A DNA stretch of 64,000 nt from Mesorhizobium sp. M2D.F.Ca.ET.226.01.1.1 (GCF_004022705.2 NZ_RZOY02000011.1:179381-243380), one strand, 5' to 3'; numbered from the stretch's first letter, positions 1 through 8,163 are shown. Translations and numbers: made by a program. Notes: generated by a model from the sequence alone, not told the origin.

Positions 1-602
1 AGCACATCGAACTCCCTTGCGTTGAAGGCGGCCACATAGTCGCCCAAGCGGCGCATGTCCTGCCGGTCTAGCGCCGGACGGGGCGACACCATCCGGGGGG
101 CGGCCGCCAGCTGGCGTAGGCTCTCACGGCCACGCTGCAGCGCGCCCTTGATCGCTGTGTCGGAGGTTTCGAGGATTTCGCCGATCTCCTCCAGGCTGTG
201 GCCCAGCACATCCTTCAGCACGACCGTGCATCGTTGCGTTGGCGGCAGCTGCATCAGTTCGGCCAGGCTCGCCTCGGCGGCAATGCGCGCATCCAGCGCC
301 GAATTCTCGTCGGCGAGCGTGTCGAGCTCGATCTCGCTTTCGCGCCCGCGCGAACGAGCCCGCTTGCGCAGGAAATCGAGCGCCGCGTTATGCGCGATGC
401 GAAACAGCCAGGGTTCGGTTCTGTCGGGCATGTCGCCATTCCTGATCGCCACGAACCCTTTGACCAAAGCCTCCTGCACGATGTCTTCGCCATCGATGAC
501 CGATCCGACCATGCGCGAAGTGTAGCGGTGCAGCTTGGCTCGCAGCAACGCAGCCTCGCGCTCGAAGGCGCGAAGCCTGGTTTCGGTCGCCGCAACGGTC
601 AC
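1..602 (-). CDS. ECF-type RNA polymerase sigma factor (3' end outside window)
   Basis: About 200 N-terminal residues are visible; the gene runs off the left edge. Region 2 lies at roughly residues 20-85 (EDIVQEALVKGF, then PWLFRIAHNAALDFLRKR) and region 4 at about 115-162 (PPTQRCTVVLKDVLGHS, then DTAIKGALQRGRESL). After region 4 the chain continues into YVAAFNAREFDV, which resembles the start of the SnoaL-like C-terminal extension of ECF41/SigJ-type factors; this is a family inference because the end is missing. The GTG start is chosen because TAAGGAGG sits just upstream. It begins 9 bases after the monooxygenase stop, so the two genes are probably cotranscribed. No anti-sigma gene is visible, which fits factors regulated by their own extension. 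Confidence 0.85.
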   Translation of the reverse strand, partial: MTVAATETRLRAFEREAALLRAKLHRYTSRMVGSVIDGEDIVQEALVKGFVAIRNGDMPDRTEPWLFRIAHNAALDFLRKRARSRGRESEIELDTLADENSALDARIAAEASLAELMQLPPTQRCTVVLKDVLGHSLEEIGEILETSDTAIKGALQRGRESLRQLAAAPRMVSPRPALDRQDMRRLGDYVAAFNAREFDV

Positions 603-611
603 GCAGCCTCC

Positions 612-926
612 TTAGTTCTCCACCCCACCCGTGTGGGAATAGGTCGTGTGGCCCATCATGCTCTCGCCGGCGGCCAGCTCGATGATGCTCTTCATGTACT
701 CGGAAAAGCGCGGATCGCCGCGGAAGGCCGCGATGTCGTCGGCCGAGCGCCACTGCGAGATGTTGGCGACCTTGCTGCCGTCGCCGTCGACGACCACCGA
801 CGAAGACAGCGAGCCAGGTTGCTTGCTGAAAAAATTCCGCGTGCCCTCGGCAAGCGTGTTGGCCAGTTCCTGCTGCTTGCCAGGCTTGGCGGTGAAGACA
901 TTGATCAAGGTCACTGTGGTCGACAT
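612..926 (-). CDS. antibiotic biosynthesis monooxygenase (ABM) domain protein
   Basis: A 104-residue protein made of a single ABM-type ferredoxin-like fold (MSTTVTLINVFTAKPGKQ at the N-terminus, then SQWRSADDIAAFRGDPRF). Family members are small cofactor-free monooxygenases or haem-degrading enzymes; the substrate cannot be told. The ATG at 926 is preferred over upstream starts because ACGGAGCC lies correctly before it and homology begins there. It precedes the ECF sigma gene by 9 bases. ECF41-type sigma genes are commonly paired with a small oxidoreductase or carboxymuconolactone-type gene, so it may be the regulon partner of that sigma factor (inference). Confidence 0.8.
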   Translation of the reverse strand: MSTTVTLINVFTAKPGKQQELANTLAEGTRNFFSKQPGSLSSSVVVDGDGSKVANISQWRSADDIAAFRGDPRFSEYMKSIIELAAGESMMGHTTYSHTGGVEN

Positions 927-1149
927 GGCTTGGCTCCGTTTGTCCTGATGGCGGAGGCCGTTGCAGCTCTCGCACCTGTTGTGACCCTCAAGACGAAGCC
1001 GGAAACGGAAACGGAACGGTGAGACGAAAATTTTTTGGCGGGCAATGAAGTGAGCCGGCCGGGCGCCGCCCTGGGACATTTCGAGCGACGGTCCGGCAAA
1101 AATCCGCTCACCGTTCCGAAAACGCCTTGATCATGGGCCGCCTGCCTTG

Positions 1150-1230
1150 GAGCAATTCCAGGAAAAGCGCAGCGGTTTCGCTTCGGCACGTTTCCGTAAC
1201 CTCCGTCCGCAATTGCGCGAAGAATCCTTG
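1150..1230. repeat. RIME-like intergenic repeat, copy 1 (diverged)
   Basis: Begins with GAGCAATTCCAGGAAAAG and contains CCGCAATTGCG. Further copies lie near 12272, 16443, 18591, 36735 and 48560. The family resembles the rhizobial intergenic mosaic elements. Apart from this repeat and the exbB promoter, the stretch 927-1418 shows no gene. Confidence 0.6.
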
Positions 1231-1309
1231 CTCATGCGCATCGTGCCCGGGAACTGCCTTGCGGTCCAGACCCGCAGCTTGCGCAGACGGGACAATCGGT
1301 CGCCATAAA

Positions 1310-1353
1310 TTGTTGAGCAGCACGGTCATCTTTATAGTTGACTCGCAATGTCA
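1310..1353 (+). promoter_or_regulatory. exbB promoter with candidate RirA-type iron-responsive operator
   Basis: TTGTTG (1310-1315) and TATAGT (1333-1338) are separated by 17 bases and form a plausible -35/-10 pair. Directly downstream, 1339-1353 reads TGA-N9-TCA, the published core of the rhizobial IRO box bound by RirA. It would overlap the transcription start, a natural repressor position for an iron-uptake energiser operon. The motif is short and occurs by chance several times per window, so the operator is an inference from position. Confidence 0.45.
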
Positions 1354-1418
1354 TGTTTCATAATCAACCGGGATGGCCGCCTGGCGTCTGTATGGACGGC
1401 GGACGCCACATTGCAACG

Positions 1419-2390
1419 ATGAAGCGAGGACGAGCCTTGTCCCGAAACCGTCTCTTGGCGGCGCTGGCCGCGTCACTCATTCTTTCGGCAGGCATCGCTC
1501 TTTCGGCAGGCATCGCTGCGGCGCAGGAACAATCGGCACCTGCGCCGGTTGAGCAGGCGCCGGCCGCACCGACCCCGCAAACACCCCCGGCACAAACACC
1601 CGCGGCAGAGACGCCGGCCGCGCCCGGAGACGCCCAGCCGGCTCCGAACGCAGCCGTTAGTGCAGAGCCTTCCATCTCGCTGACGCTGCCGCATGACCTG
1701 TCGCCCTGGGGCATGTTCATGAATGCCGACATCGTCGTGAAGGCGGTCATGGTAGGGCTCGCCTTCGCTTCCCTCGTCACCTGGACGATATGGCTCGCCA
1801 AGTCGCTGGAGGTCTTCGGCGGCAAGCTGAGGGCCCGTCGCATCGCCGACGCGATCGGTAATGCCGCGACGCTGATGCAGGCCGGTCGGGAACTTGGCCA
1901 TGGCGGCGGTCCCGGTGCGCTTCTGGTGCGGGCGGCGGAAGAAGAACGGGCGCTTTCGGCCGGCGCGCTCGACCATGCGTCCGGCGACGGCCTCAAGGAG
2001 CGCGTCGCCTCCAGGCTGTCGCGCATCGAGGCGGCGGCGGCCCGGCGCATGTCGCGCGGCACCGGCCTGCTCGCCACGATCGGCTCGACGGCGCCCTTCG
2101 TCGGCCTGTTCGGCACCGTCTGGGGCATCATGAAGGCCTTCATCGGCATCTCGCAGGCGCAGACCACCAATCTGGCCGTCGTGGCGCCCGGCATCGCCGA
2201 GGCGTTGCTTGCCACCGCCATGGGCCTGGTCGCGGCCATTCCGGCGGTCGTTATCTACAACGTCTTCGCGCGCTCGATAGCCGGCTACAGGCAGATCCTT
2301 GCCGATGCTTCCGCGGGCGTCGAGCGGCTGGTCAGCCGCGATCTCGATTTCCGCACGGCGCCGCCGGCGACGGCGATCGCGGCGGAGTAA
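1419..2390 (+). CDS. exbB: ExbB, TonB-system proton channel subunit (MotA/TolQ/ExbB family)
   Basis: Inner-membrane channel subunit that uses proton-motive force to energise TonB-dependent outer-membrane receptors. From the ATG at 1419 the protein has a cleavable signal-like segment (LLAALAASLILSAGIAL), a long Ala/Pro/Gln-rich periplasmic linker, then three membrane segments. The first is VVKAVMVGLAFASLVTWTIW; the conserved channel region contains GLLATIGSTAPFVGLFGTVW and GIAEALLATAMGLVAAIPAV. The extended N-terminus is usual for alphaproteobacterial ExbB. In-frame ATGs at 1353 and 1392 lack homology and would give almost no leader. It is 5 bases from exbD, with tonB following. Confidence 0.93.
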   Translation: MKRGRALSRNRLLAALAASLILSAGIALSAGIAAAQEQSAPAPVEQAPAAPTPQTPPAQTPAAETPAAPGDAQPAPNAAVSAEPSISLTLPHDLSPWGMFMNADIVVKAVMVGLAFASLVTWTIWLAKSLEVFGGKLRARRIADAIGNAATLMQAGRELGHGGGPGALLVRAAEEERALSAGALDHASGDGLKERVASRLSRIEAAAARRMSRGTGLLATIGSTAPFVGLFGTVWGIMKAFIGISQAQTTNLAVVAPGIAEALLATAMGLVAAIPAVVIYNVFARSIAGYRQILADASAGVERLVSRDLDFRTAPPATAIAAE

Positions 2391-2395
2391 CGGCG

Positions 2396-2899
2396 ATGGC
2401 GGCGCGGATACGCGAGACGTCCGACGACGATCTCGAGGAAAGCCACGACATCAACGTTACGCCGTTTATCGACGTGATCCTGGTGCTGTTGATCATCTTC
2501 ATGGTCGCGGCCCCGCTTGCCACTGCCGACGTCAATGTCGACCTGCCGGGTTCGACGGCGACGCCGATGCCGCGGCCCGAGACACCTTTGTTCCTGACGC
2601 TGAAAAGCGATCTGACGCTGGCGATCGGCAATGACAGCGTGCCGCGGCCGGCCTTTGCCGGGGTGCTCGACAGCCGCACCAAGGGCGACAGGCAGACGCG
2701 CATCTTCCTGCGCGCCGACAAAACCGTCGGCTACGGCGACCTGATGGAGGTGATGAACCTGCTGCGCGCCGCCGGCTATCTCAAGGTCGCGCTGGTCGGG
2801 CTCGAAACCACGGGCGGCGCCGGCGGGCAGGCTGCGCCGCAAACGCCTGCGGCCGGCGCGAACCCCTCCCAAGCAGCGGATGGAAGCTCAGCGCCATGA
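2396..2899 (+). CDS. exbD: ExbD, TonB-system accessory subunit
   Basis: A 167-residue ExbD/TolR family protein. A short cytoplasmic N-terminus leads into the single membrane helix INVTPFIDVILVLLIIFMVA, whose Asp is the conserved proton-carrying residue. The periplasmic domain follows (about residues 50-140) and the tail is Ala/Gly/Pro-rich. It works with ExbB to drive TonB. GGAGTAACGGCG precedes the ATG. The stop overlaps the tonB start in an ATGA, so translation of the three genes is coupled. Confidence 0.93.
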   Translation: MAARIRETSDDDLEESHDINVTPFIDVILVLLIIFMVAAPLATADVNVDLPGSTATPMPRPETPLFLTLKSDLTLAIGNDSVPRPAFAGVLDSRTKGDRQTRIFLRADKTVGYGDLMEVMNLLRAAGYLKVALVGLETTGGAGGQAAPQTPAAGANPSQAADGSSAP

Positions 2900-3885
2900 C
2901 CGTCGCCGCCCTTTCCGGGATTTCGCAGCCGCGCTTCGGCGTACGCGAGGTCGGTCTGTGGACGAGTGCGGCCGCGATCATTCTGGCCGCGCATGTGGCG
3001 GTCGCCTACGCGGTGCAGGATCTGAGCTTTGCGGAGATACCGGATGGCGGCCCGCCGCCGGCGCTGGCGGTCGAGATGGCGCCGCTAGTCGTCGCGCCCG
3101 CGGTGCCGGAAGAGGCGGCGATGCTGGACAGGGTGACATCCGGACCGCCCGATGCAGCCGAGGAGACGGAAAAGCCGGCCGTCGTGAGACCGGTGGCCGA
3201 CCCGCTGCCGGAACCGATGATCGAGCGGACAGAGCCGGCTACCGAACCGCCGATCGATGCCGACAAGGCGCAAGAGGCCGACCCAGCTGAGCAGGCGATG
3301 GCCGCGCTGAGCGAGCAGCCGCCGTTGGACGAGGTTGTGCCGGATCCCGTCGAGGCGGTCGCTCCGGACGTCGTCATCCCGCTGCCCAAACCGAAAGCTG
3401 TGGACGCGGAGGTGAAGGCGCAGAAGCCGGTCGAGGCTAGGAAAAAGACCGAGAAGAAACCGGTCGATAAGCCGAAGGAACGGGTCGGGAAGGAAAAGGC
3501 GTCGCCATCCAGGACGATGACCACCGCCAGCATCGACACCAAGGTGGCGGCAAAGGTCGCCGCGCCGCAGTCCTCGAATGCGGCGCAGCGATCGAGCGTC
3601 AGTCCGTCGCGCTGGAATTCCAGCCTGGCGGCCTGGATCACGCGGCACACGCGCTATCCGGGCGCGGCGCGCTTCAGGCGGGTGCAAGGCACGCCGATCG
3701 TGACCTTCACGGTCGATACGTCCGGCAAGGTGGTCTCGGCCAGGTTGGCGCGATCCTCGGGCGACGGCGATCTCGACCGCGCAGCCCTCGCCGCCTTGCA
3801 GGGCGCCTCGGTGCCGGCGCCGCCGGCGGAACTTGGCGCTCGCGTCACCCGCACGGCACCATTTGTGTTCAGCCTGCGGGACTAG
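2896..3885 (+). CDS. tonB: TonB family energy-transducing protein
   Basis: A 329-residue periplasm-spanning protein. It has one N-terminal membrane anchor (LWTSAAAIILAAHVAVAYAV), a long Pro/Glu/Lys-rich rigid region (about residues 60-215) and a C-terminal TonB domain. That domain starts near WITRHTRYPGAARFRRVQGT and continues VTFTVDTSGKVVSARLARSS. The YP motif and the domain's terminal position are family hallmarks. It transmits ExbBD-derived energy to outer-membrane siderophore or haem receptors, none of which are in the window. The ATG overlaps the exbD stop by four bases. Confidence 0.92.
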   Translation: MTVAALSGISQPRFGVREVGLWTSAAAIILAAHVAVAYAVQDLSFAEIPDGGPPPALAVEMAPLVVAPAVPEEAAMLDRVTSGPPDAAEETEKPAVVRPVADPLPEPMIERTEPATEPPIDADKAQEADPAEQAMAALSEQPPLDEVVPDPVEAVAPDVVIPLPKPKAVDAEVKAQKPVEARKKTEKKPVDKPKERVGKEKASPSRTMTTASIDTKVAAKVAAPQSSNAAQRSSVSPSRWNSSLAAWITRHTRYPGAARFRRVQGTPIVTFTVDTSGKVVSARLARSSGDGDLDRAALAALQGASVPAPPAELGARVTRTAPFVFSLRD

Positions 3886-3958
3886 GCCGGCGCGACGGAT
3901 GGTGGTACGCGCCTGAATTGTTCAACTTTGCCGCGGCATGCTCCCCGCCGAAATCAAG

Positions 3959-5353
3959 ATGATGATGCTGACTCGCCGCAACCTCCTCAAAACCGCCGCT
4001 GTCGCCGGCGCGGCCGGCGTCGGCCTCTCGGCAGCCGGCAAATTTGCCGGCTGGGCAGCAGCAAAGCCCGAGCCGCTGGTCCTCAAGACCGCAAGAATTG
4101 AGGCGCGGCTGACGGACGGCGCACCGACGAACAACGTGCTCACCTACGGCGAAGCGGGCATGCCGCCGGTCGTCAGGATGCGCAAAGGTGAGGCGTTTGC
4201 CGCGCGCTTGATCAACGGTATCGACGATCCGACGACCATCCACTGGCACGGCATCCGGGTTCCCAACAAGATGGACGGCGTGCCGTTCCTTGTGCAGCCC
4301 TATGTCTATCAGGGCGACCATTTCGACTATGCGTTCACGCCGCCCGACGCCGGCACCTTCTGGTACCATCCTCATTGCAACACACTGATCCAGATGGGAC
4401 ACGGGCTGACCGGCGTGATCGTGGTCGAGAACCCGAAGGACCCGGTCTTCGACGCCGAGATGGTCGTCAACCTGCGCGACTGGCGGCTCGGTGACGACGG
4501 CCAATTCATCGAGCCATTCAGGCCGCGCGACGCGGCCAAGGCCGGCACGTTCGGCACGGTGCGCACCGCCAACTGGCTCGACCAGCCGCAATTCGACGCC
4601 CCGGCCGGCGGTCTCGTGCGGCTGCGCGTCGCCATCACCGACCTCACCCGCATCTATGCCTTTCGCGTCGACGGCGCCGAGGCGACCGTGATCGCGCTCG
4701 ACGGCAACCTTGTGCCGCAACGCTTTGCCCCGGATGCACTGCAGCTTGGTCCTGGCCAGCGGCTGGAGCTTGCCATCCGCATGCCGGACGAGGAAGGCGC
4801 GATCGTCAGCCTGCGCGACGTGCGCGGCACCAAGCCGAAGATCCTGGCGACCCTGCGCTCGGTCGGCAAATCGCTCAAGCGCGACCTTCGCGATCTCGGC
4901 CCGCTCGAAGCCAATCCGGTGGCGGAGGTAGACGTCGCCGGCGCCAAGCGCATTCCGCTGGCGCTGAGCGCCACGGCCGAAAACGTGCCCGCCGACGGCA
5001 TTTGCGGCTCGCTCGGCTACAGTTTCTGGGCGATCAACAAGGTGCCGTGGCCGGGCGACACGCCGGACCCGACCGCACCGCTGGCGGAACTGAAGCTCGG
5101 CCAGAGCTACATCATCGACATGGAAAACCTCACCCCGCACGCGCACCCGATCCACCTGCACGGGATGAGTTTCAAGGTGCTGTCGTCTTCGACGCGGGCG
5201 GTCCAGCCGCTCGTCTCCGACACCTATCTGATCCAGCCCAATGAGAAGGTGCAGTTGGGCTTCGTCTCCGACAATCCCGGCGACTGGCTGCTGCACTGCC
5301 ACATCATCGAGCACCAGAAGACGGGCATGACGAGCTATCTTCGGGTGGCGTGA
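3959..5353 (+). CDS. multicopper oxidase, Tat-exported
   Basis: A laccase/CueO-like oxidase of about 464 residues. The N-terminus carries a twin-arginine signal (LTRRNLLKTAAVAGAAG). All four copper-binding clusters are present: HWHG (near residue 97), WYHPHC, HAHPIHLHGM and, at the C-terminus, HCHIIEHQKTGM. The last supplies the type 1 Cys and axial Met. Such enzymes oxidise Cu(I), metals or phenols in the periplasm with reduction of oxygen to water. Three ATGs stand in a row at 3959-3967 without a clear Shine-Dalgarno sequence, and an upstream ATG exists at 3938; the short n-region of a Tat signal favours 3959 or later. No methionine-rich CueO insert is seen. Confidence 0.9.
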   Translation: MMMLTRRNLLKTAAVAGAAGVGLSAAGKFAGWAAAKPEPLVLKTARIEARLTDGAPTNNVLTYGEAGMPPVVRMRKGEAFAARLINGIDDPTTIHWHGIRVPNKMDGVPFLVQPYVYQGDHFDYAFTPPDAGTFWYHPHCNTLIQMGHGLTGVIVVENPKDPVFDAEMVVNLRDWRLGDDGQFIEPFRPRDAAKAGTFGTVRTANWLDQPQFDAPAGGLVRLRVAITDLTRIYAFRVDGAEATVIALDGNLVPQRFAPDALQLGPGQRLELAIRMPDEEGAIVSLRDVRGTKPKILATLRSVGKSLKRDLRDLGPLEANPVAEVDVAGAKRIPLALSATAENVPADGICGSLGYSFWAINKVPWPGDTPDPTAPLAELKLGQSYIIDMENLTPHAHPIHLHGMSFKVLSSSTRAVQPLVSDTYLIQPNEKVQLGFVSDNPGDWLLHCHIIEHQKTGMTSYLRVA

Positions 5354-5448
5354 CGGCGTCTCGTTTTTGTGAGGTGGGTTGACCGCGCCGCCTGATTGCC
5401 TAGGTAGGCAACTGGGCATGCGGGCGACACGCAACTCCGACCGACGGC

Positions 5449-5940
5449 ATGACATTTTTGCGCATTCGAAAACTTGCCCTTGTTGCGGCGGGTATTCCCA
5501 TCCTGTCCTCCTGCGTCATTCCCGACGATACGTCGAGCATCGCCAAGGTAGACCCCACCACGGCCGCTGCCCGCAAGGAGATGGTCGGTCTCAGCGAGGC
5601 CGATGTCCGCATGTGCGCAGGCTTTCCGACCGCGACAGCCGATATGGGAGCGTCCGGCCAGATCTGGACCTATCAGCGCACCGTGCAGCGCGGCAATCTC
5701 AGCATTGCGGTGCCAACCATGGCCGTGGGCGCGATCCCCGCTGTCGGCGGGTCCGTCAATGTCGCCCCCGGCGGTTACTGCAATACGCAGATTCGCATGG
5801 TCGGCGGCCATGTCGCCGAAGTGGCCTACGCCGGCGACAACAATCTGCCGAACAGCGTCGATGCGCTCTGTGTCAGCACGGTCGACGCCTGCGTGGCCTA
5901 TGCGCGCCAACGCAATCACAAAGCGACGGCGGTAAGGTGA
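5449..5940 (+). CDS. putative lipoprotein, function unknown
   Basis: A 163-residue protein with a lipoprotein signal peptide (LALVAAGIPILSSC), with the lipobox Cys near residue 22. The mature part begins with EMVGLSEADVRMCAGFPT, a helical pattern like that at the start of SmpA/BamE-type small lipoproteins, but the rest (GGYCNTQIRMVGGHVAEVAYAG) is not specific enough to name it. No good ribosome site is visible. The gene ends just before a bidirectional hairpin shared with the convergent rtcB. A real gene is likely; the function is not assigned. Confidence 0.7.
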   Translation: MTFLRIRKLALVAAGIPILSSCVIPDDTSSIAKVDPTTAAARKEMVGLSEADVRMCAGFPTATADMGASGQIWTYQRTVQRGNLSIAVPTMAVGAIPAVGGSVNVAPGGYCNTQIRMVGGHVAEVAYAGDNNLPNSVDALCVSTVDACVAYARQRNHKATAVR

Positions 5941-5987
5941 GTGGAACGAGGGGAAGCTACGGCGAGCAAATGTATTCGCCACCACCC

Positions 5988-6016
5988 GGATGCGGGCATT
6001 CCTGCCCGCATCCTTT
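5988..6016. terminator. bidirectional terminator-like hairpin
   Basis: GGATGCGGGCA, loop TTCC, TGCCCGCATCC: an 11-bp perfect stem followed by TTT on the plus strand. It sits between the stop codons of the convergent lipoprotein gene and rtcB, and so marks the end of the RNA-repair operon. Confidence 0.7.
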
Positions 6017-6021
6017 GGCGA

Positions 6022-7424
6022 CTACTGGCGGCGGGCCTCGGCCTCGCGCCGCTCCCTCTTCTTGCGCCACGGCGCGTTGGCCTCCCAGTCTCCTGCCATG
6101 ATGCAGCCGTAAGGCAGCACCTCGTCGACGATTTCCGCCAGGCCGAAATGCTCGATCTGGCGGCGCATCGAAGCCGCGTTCTTGTAGGCGCTGGGCAACT
6201 CCGAAATGTCGGTCACCCCGCTGAAGAACCGGGCGTCGATACCCCGGGTTTCCTCGGCGAAGATCTCGGCATCGCTGCGCCCGGCCTGCATGCGCCGGTG
6301 CTGGGTGCGCGAGAAATTGCGCCCGGCGCCATGCGGCGAGAAGCCAAGCCCGTTTTCTTGCCGCGCACGATCAGCACCGGCTCCGCCATGTTGAGCGGGA
6401 TCAGCGTCAGATCGGTCGCGTCGCCGGCCCAGCCGTCGAAGGCCGGTGTGGCGCCTTTGCCGTGGTAGAACAGCCCGTCCGAGCGGCGGAAGACGAAGTT
6501 GTGCTCATTCCAGAACCGGTCCGAGACCTTCGCCGACAGCTTTTCGGCCGCGAGATCATGGATGAGCATATGGTTGCCCTTGGTCCATTCGCGGATCACC
6601 TGCAGGGCTTCCCAATACTCATCGCCTTCCCGCGTGTCGGCCGGGATCCAGGCGTTCTGCGGCAAGGTCTCCGGCGACAGCGTCTTGCGCACGCCTTCGG
6701 CGATCCTCATCCCCTTGGCATAGAGACGGGCACCCGGCGCGCGCGAACCGTGATGGGTCACCAGCGCCGTCTCGCCGCTCGACTTCAGCGTGCCGACATA
6801 AGCGAAATGGTTTCCGTCGCCCTGCGTGCCGAAATGCTCGATCGCCGCGCTCTTCAGGTCGCGCAGCATGTCATTCGCCTCGAAGCGCTGGAACAACGCG
6901 TCCGCCGGCCGGAACTGCTGGCCGCGCTGGCGCCCGCCTGGCCCGAAATGGGTCACGGCGTGCACGGCGTCGAGCAGCACGGCAGGCGCCACGCCGGGAA
7001 ACACCGAGATCGCCATCGAGCAGCAGATGTCGGCCGAATGCATGCCGGGATGGATGGCCTCGGACACGGCAACGCCGCCGACCGGGATGGTGCCGGGCGA
7101 GCCCGCCGGGCAGGCATCCGGCATGACGGCGCCGGCGCGAACCACGGGCGTGCGCATCAGTTCGGTCATGCTGCGCGTGACCGCTTCGACATTGTCGGCC
7201 TCATGCTGGTTTTCGGCCAGGATGTTGAGATGCAGCGGCAGCGCGCCCCTCGCGTGCAGCGGCATCGCCGGCGGCGGCGCGAAGGCGCGCGCGGCCTCGA
7301 TCGCATCCGCATGCGACCCGCCCTTCTCCAGCACGTCATTGGCCGCCACGAGCGCCCGGGCAAACCACTTGCCCTGCCGCATTCCGGCGTCGATCAAATC
7401 CTGTCCGCTTACGATCTCGGTCAT
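6022..7424 (-). pseudogene. rtcB: RtcB RNA-splicing ligase, frameshifted in this sequence
   Basis: RtcB joins RNA 2',3'-cyclic phosphate (or 3'-phosphate) ends to 5'-OH ends using GTP and Mn2+, repairing cleaved tRNA and rRNA. The first frame runs from 7424 to about 6353 with clear RtcB signatures (CPAGSPGTIPVGGVAVSEAI, HSADICCSMAIS, GTQGDGNHFAYVGTL, THHGSRAPGARLYAKG, WNEHNFVF). At the AAAA run at 6353-6356 the frame changes: the next frame supplies NGLGFSPHGAGRNFSRTQHR, which holds the His that is guanylylated, and continues to 6022. One extra A restores GKKNGLGFSPHG, so a homopolymer error is likely. The ATG at 7424 is preferred because the in-frame ATG at 7469 lies inside the last Y-RNA unit. 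It is the last gene of the rsr-Y RNA-rtcB operon; no rtcA is present. Confidence 0.85.
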
Positions 7425-7460
7425 GTCTTTCACTTTCGGTCGGTCGTCATTGAAATCAAC

Positions 7461-7607
7461 GGACGACAAGGGTCACGAGACGCTTTTCCGCCACGTCGCA
7501 GTGTCCTGCGAAGGAGGGACACGAACCCTCACGCCTTTCGGCGCCCGCTCTCGGCGTTTCACTTTCTGAGCAGGCTGCGTCTACCTGTAGTCCCGTAGCA
7601 TTCGTCC
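7461..7607 (-). ncRNA. Y-RNA-like unit 7, permuted tRNA-Leu-like core
   Basis: Outer helix GGACGA (7602-7607) pairs with TCGTCC (7461-7466). The internal loop is ATGCT opposite CCTTG, and the upper helix is ACGGGAC with GTCTCGT. The core is a circularly permuted tRNA-Leu. The second half of the D arm, GGTAGACGC (7577-7585), comes first. It is followed by an 8-bp anticodon-type stem, a long variable arm with a GAAA loop (7531-7544) and a T arm (7514-7530). The acceptor stem is closed by GGACAC, and the first D-arm half GTGGCGGAA (7486-7494) comes last. It ends 36 bases before the preferred rtcB start. Confidence 0.8.
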
Positions 7608-7616
7608 TCGATGGTC

Positions 7617-7750
7617 TGGCGACAAGGGGCGACAAGACAATTTACTGAGCTACTTTCCACCCGAAGGATGGAAGGGGTGGCTTGAACACCCGACCTTCCA
7701 CGACATCCGTCGCGGACGCTCTATCCCTGTAGTCCTGCCTGCATTCGCCA
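7617..7750 (-). ncRNA. Y-RNA-like unit 6, permuted tRNA-Arg-like core
   Basis: Outer helix TGGCGA (7745-7750) pairs with TCGCCA (7617-7622); loop strands are ATGCA and CCTTG; the upper helix is GGCAGGAC with GTCTTGTC (two G-U pairs). The core starts with GGATAGAGC (7718-7726), the second half of a D arm. Then come an anticodon-type hairpin closed by GGAT, a T arm (7675-7691), and an 8-bp acceptor stem (7666-7673 with 7655-7662) closed by three bases. TAGCTCAGT (7644-7652) ends it. Joining the two D-arm pieces recreates TAGCTCAGTGGATAGAGC, the D arm of an ordinary tRNA, so this RNA is a tRNA opened in its D loop. Confidence 0.82.
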
Positions 7751-7784
7751 TTCGTCATTCAACTCTCAACTGCATTCCAAGGGC

Positions 7785-7879
7785 GGGCGACAAGTCGATG
7801 CGAGAAACCGATCGATCCGGGGATCGACGGTGGATTTGAACCACCTGGCTACCAGATGTATTCCCGCAGGCATTCGCCC
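7785..7879 (-). ncRNA. Y-RNA-like unit 5, short tRNA-like core
   Basis: Outer helix GGGCGA (7874-7879) pairs with TCGCCC (7785-7790); loop strands are ATGCC and ACTTG; the upper helix is TGCGGGAA with TTTCTCGCA. At 95 bases it is the shortest unit. It keeps a T arm (7829-7845, GGTGG-TTCAAAT-CCACC) and an acceptor-like helix GTCGATC/GATCGAT closed by CCCG. The D arm is missing and a small CTGG-TAG-CCAG hairpin replaces the anticodon arm. The conserved ACTACAG is AATACAT here. Confidence 0.72.
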
Positions 7880-7891
7880 TATCCGATCGGC

Positions 7892-8020
7892 TGGCGACAA
7901 GGATCGGCAAGACGACGCTTGACTGCGCCACCCCGCTCGAGAGAGCGAGGGGGTGATTTGAACACCCGACCTCCCGCCTTGCGGCGGACGCGCTACCTGT
8001 AGTCCTGCCTGCATTCGCCA
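7892..8020 (-). ncRNA. Y-RNA-like unit 4, permuted tRNA-Pro-like core
   Basis: Outer helix TGGCGA (8015-8020) pairs with TCGCCA (7892-7897); loop strands are ATGCA and CCTTG; the upper helix is GGCAGGAC with GTCTTGCC. The core reads GGTAGCGC (7990-7997, second D-arm half), then an anticodon-type hairpin GTCCGCC-GCAA-GGCGGGA (7972-7989). Next is a T arm (7951-7967), then an acceptor stem CCTCGCTC with GAGCGGGG closed by TCTC (7939-7942). GCGCAGTC comes last. The pieces rejoin into a tRNA-Pro-like D arm. The GCAA tetraloop replaces a 7-base anticodon loop, so it cannot decode. Confidence 0.82.
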
Positions 8021-8033
8021 TTCGTTCGTCGTG

Positions 8034-8163
8034 CCGCGGCGACAAAATAGGATGAAACCCGGGAGTCCCGCTCGTGCCAGAGAGCGCCAGCAAGGTGAGG
8101 AGTCGAACCTCACGGAGCATCCCGCTTGGTTGCTACTGTAGTTCCATCGGGCATTCGCCGCGG
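8034..8163 (-). ncRNA. Y-RNA-like unit 3, diverged tRNA-like core
   Basis: Outer helix CCGCGGCGA (8155-8163) pairs with TCGCCGCGG (8034-8042), a fully different base sequence from its neighbours but perfectly paired. The upper helix is GATGGAAC with GTTTCATC, and ACTACAG is present. The T arm is at 8096-8112 (TGAGG-TTCGACT-CCTCA), followed by a helix CGCTC/GAGCG with an 8-base loop. The D and anticodon parts are not clearly recognisable. The 3' loop strand is TTTTG rather than CCTTG. Confidence 0.7.

Noticed and set aside
3869..5455. Long minus-strand frame opposite the multicopper oxidase
   Set aside because: It is a high-GC antisense frame; the plus strand has a Tat signal and all copper ligands.
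6340..6370. Programmed ribosomal frameshift in rtcB
   Set aside because: The site AAG-AAA-ACG has no good re-pairing after a -1 move and no obvious stimulatory motif; a lost A explains it better. Similar one-base losses occur elsewhere in the window.
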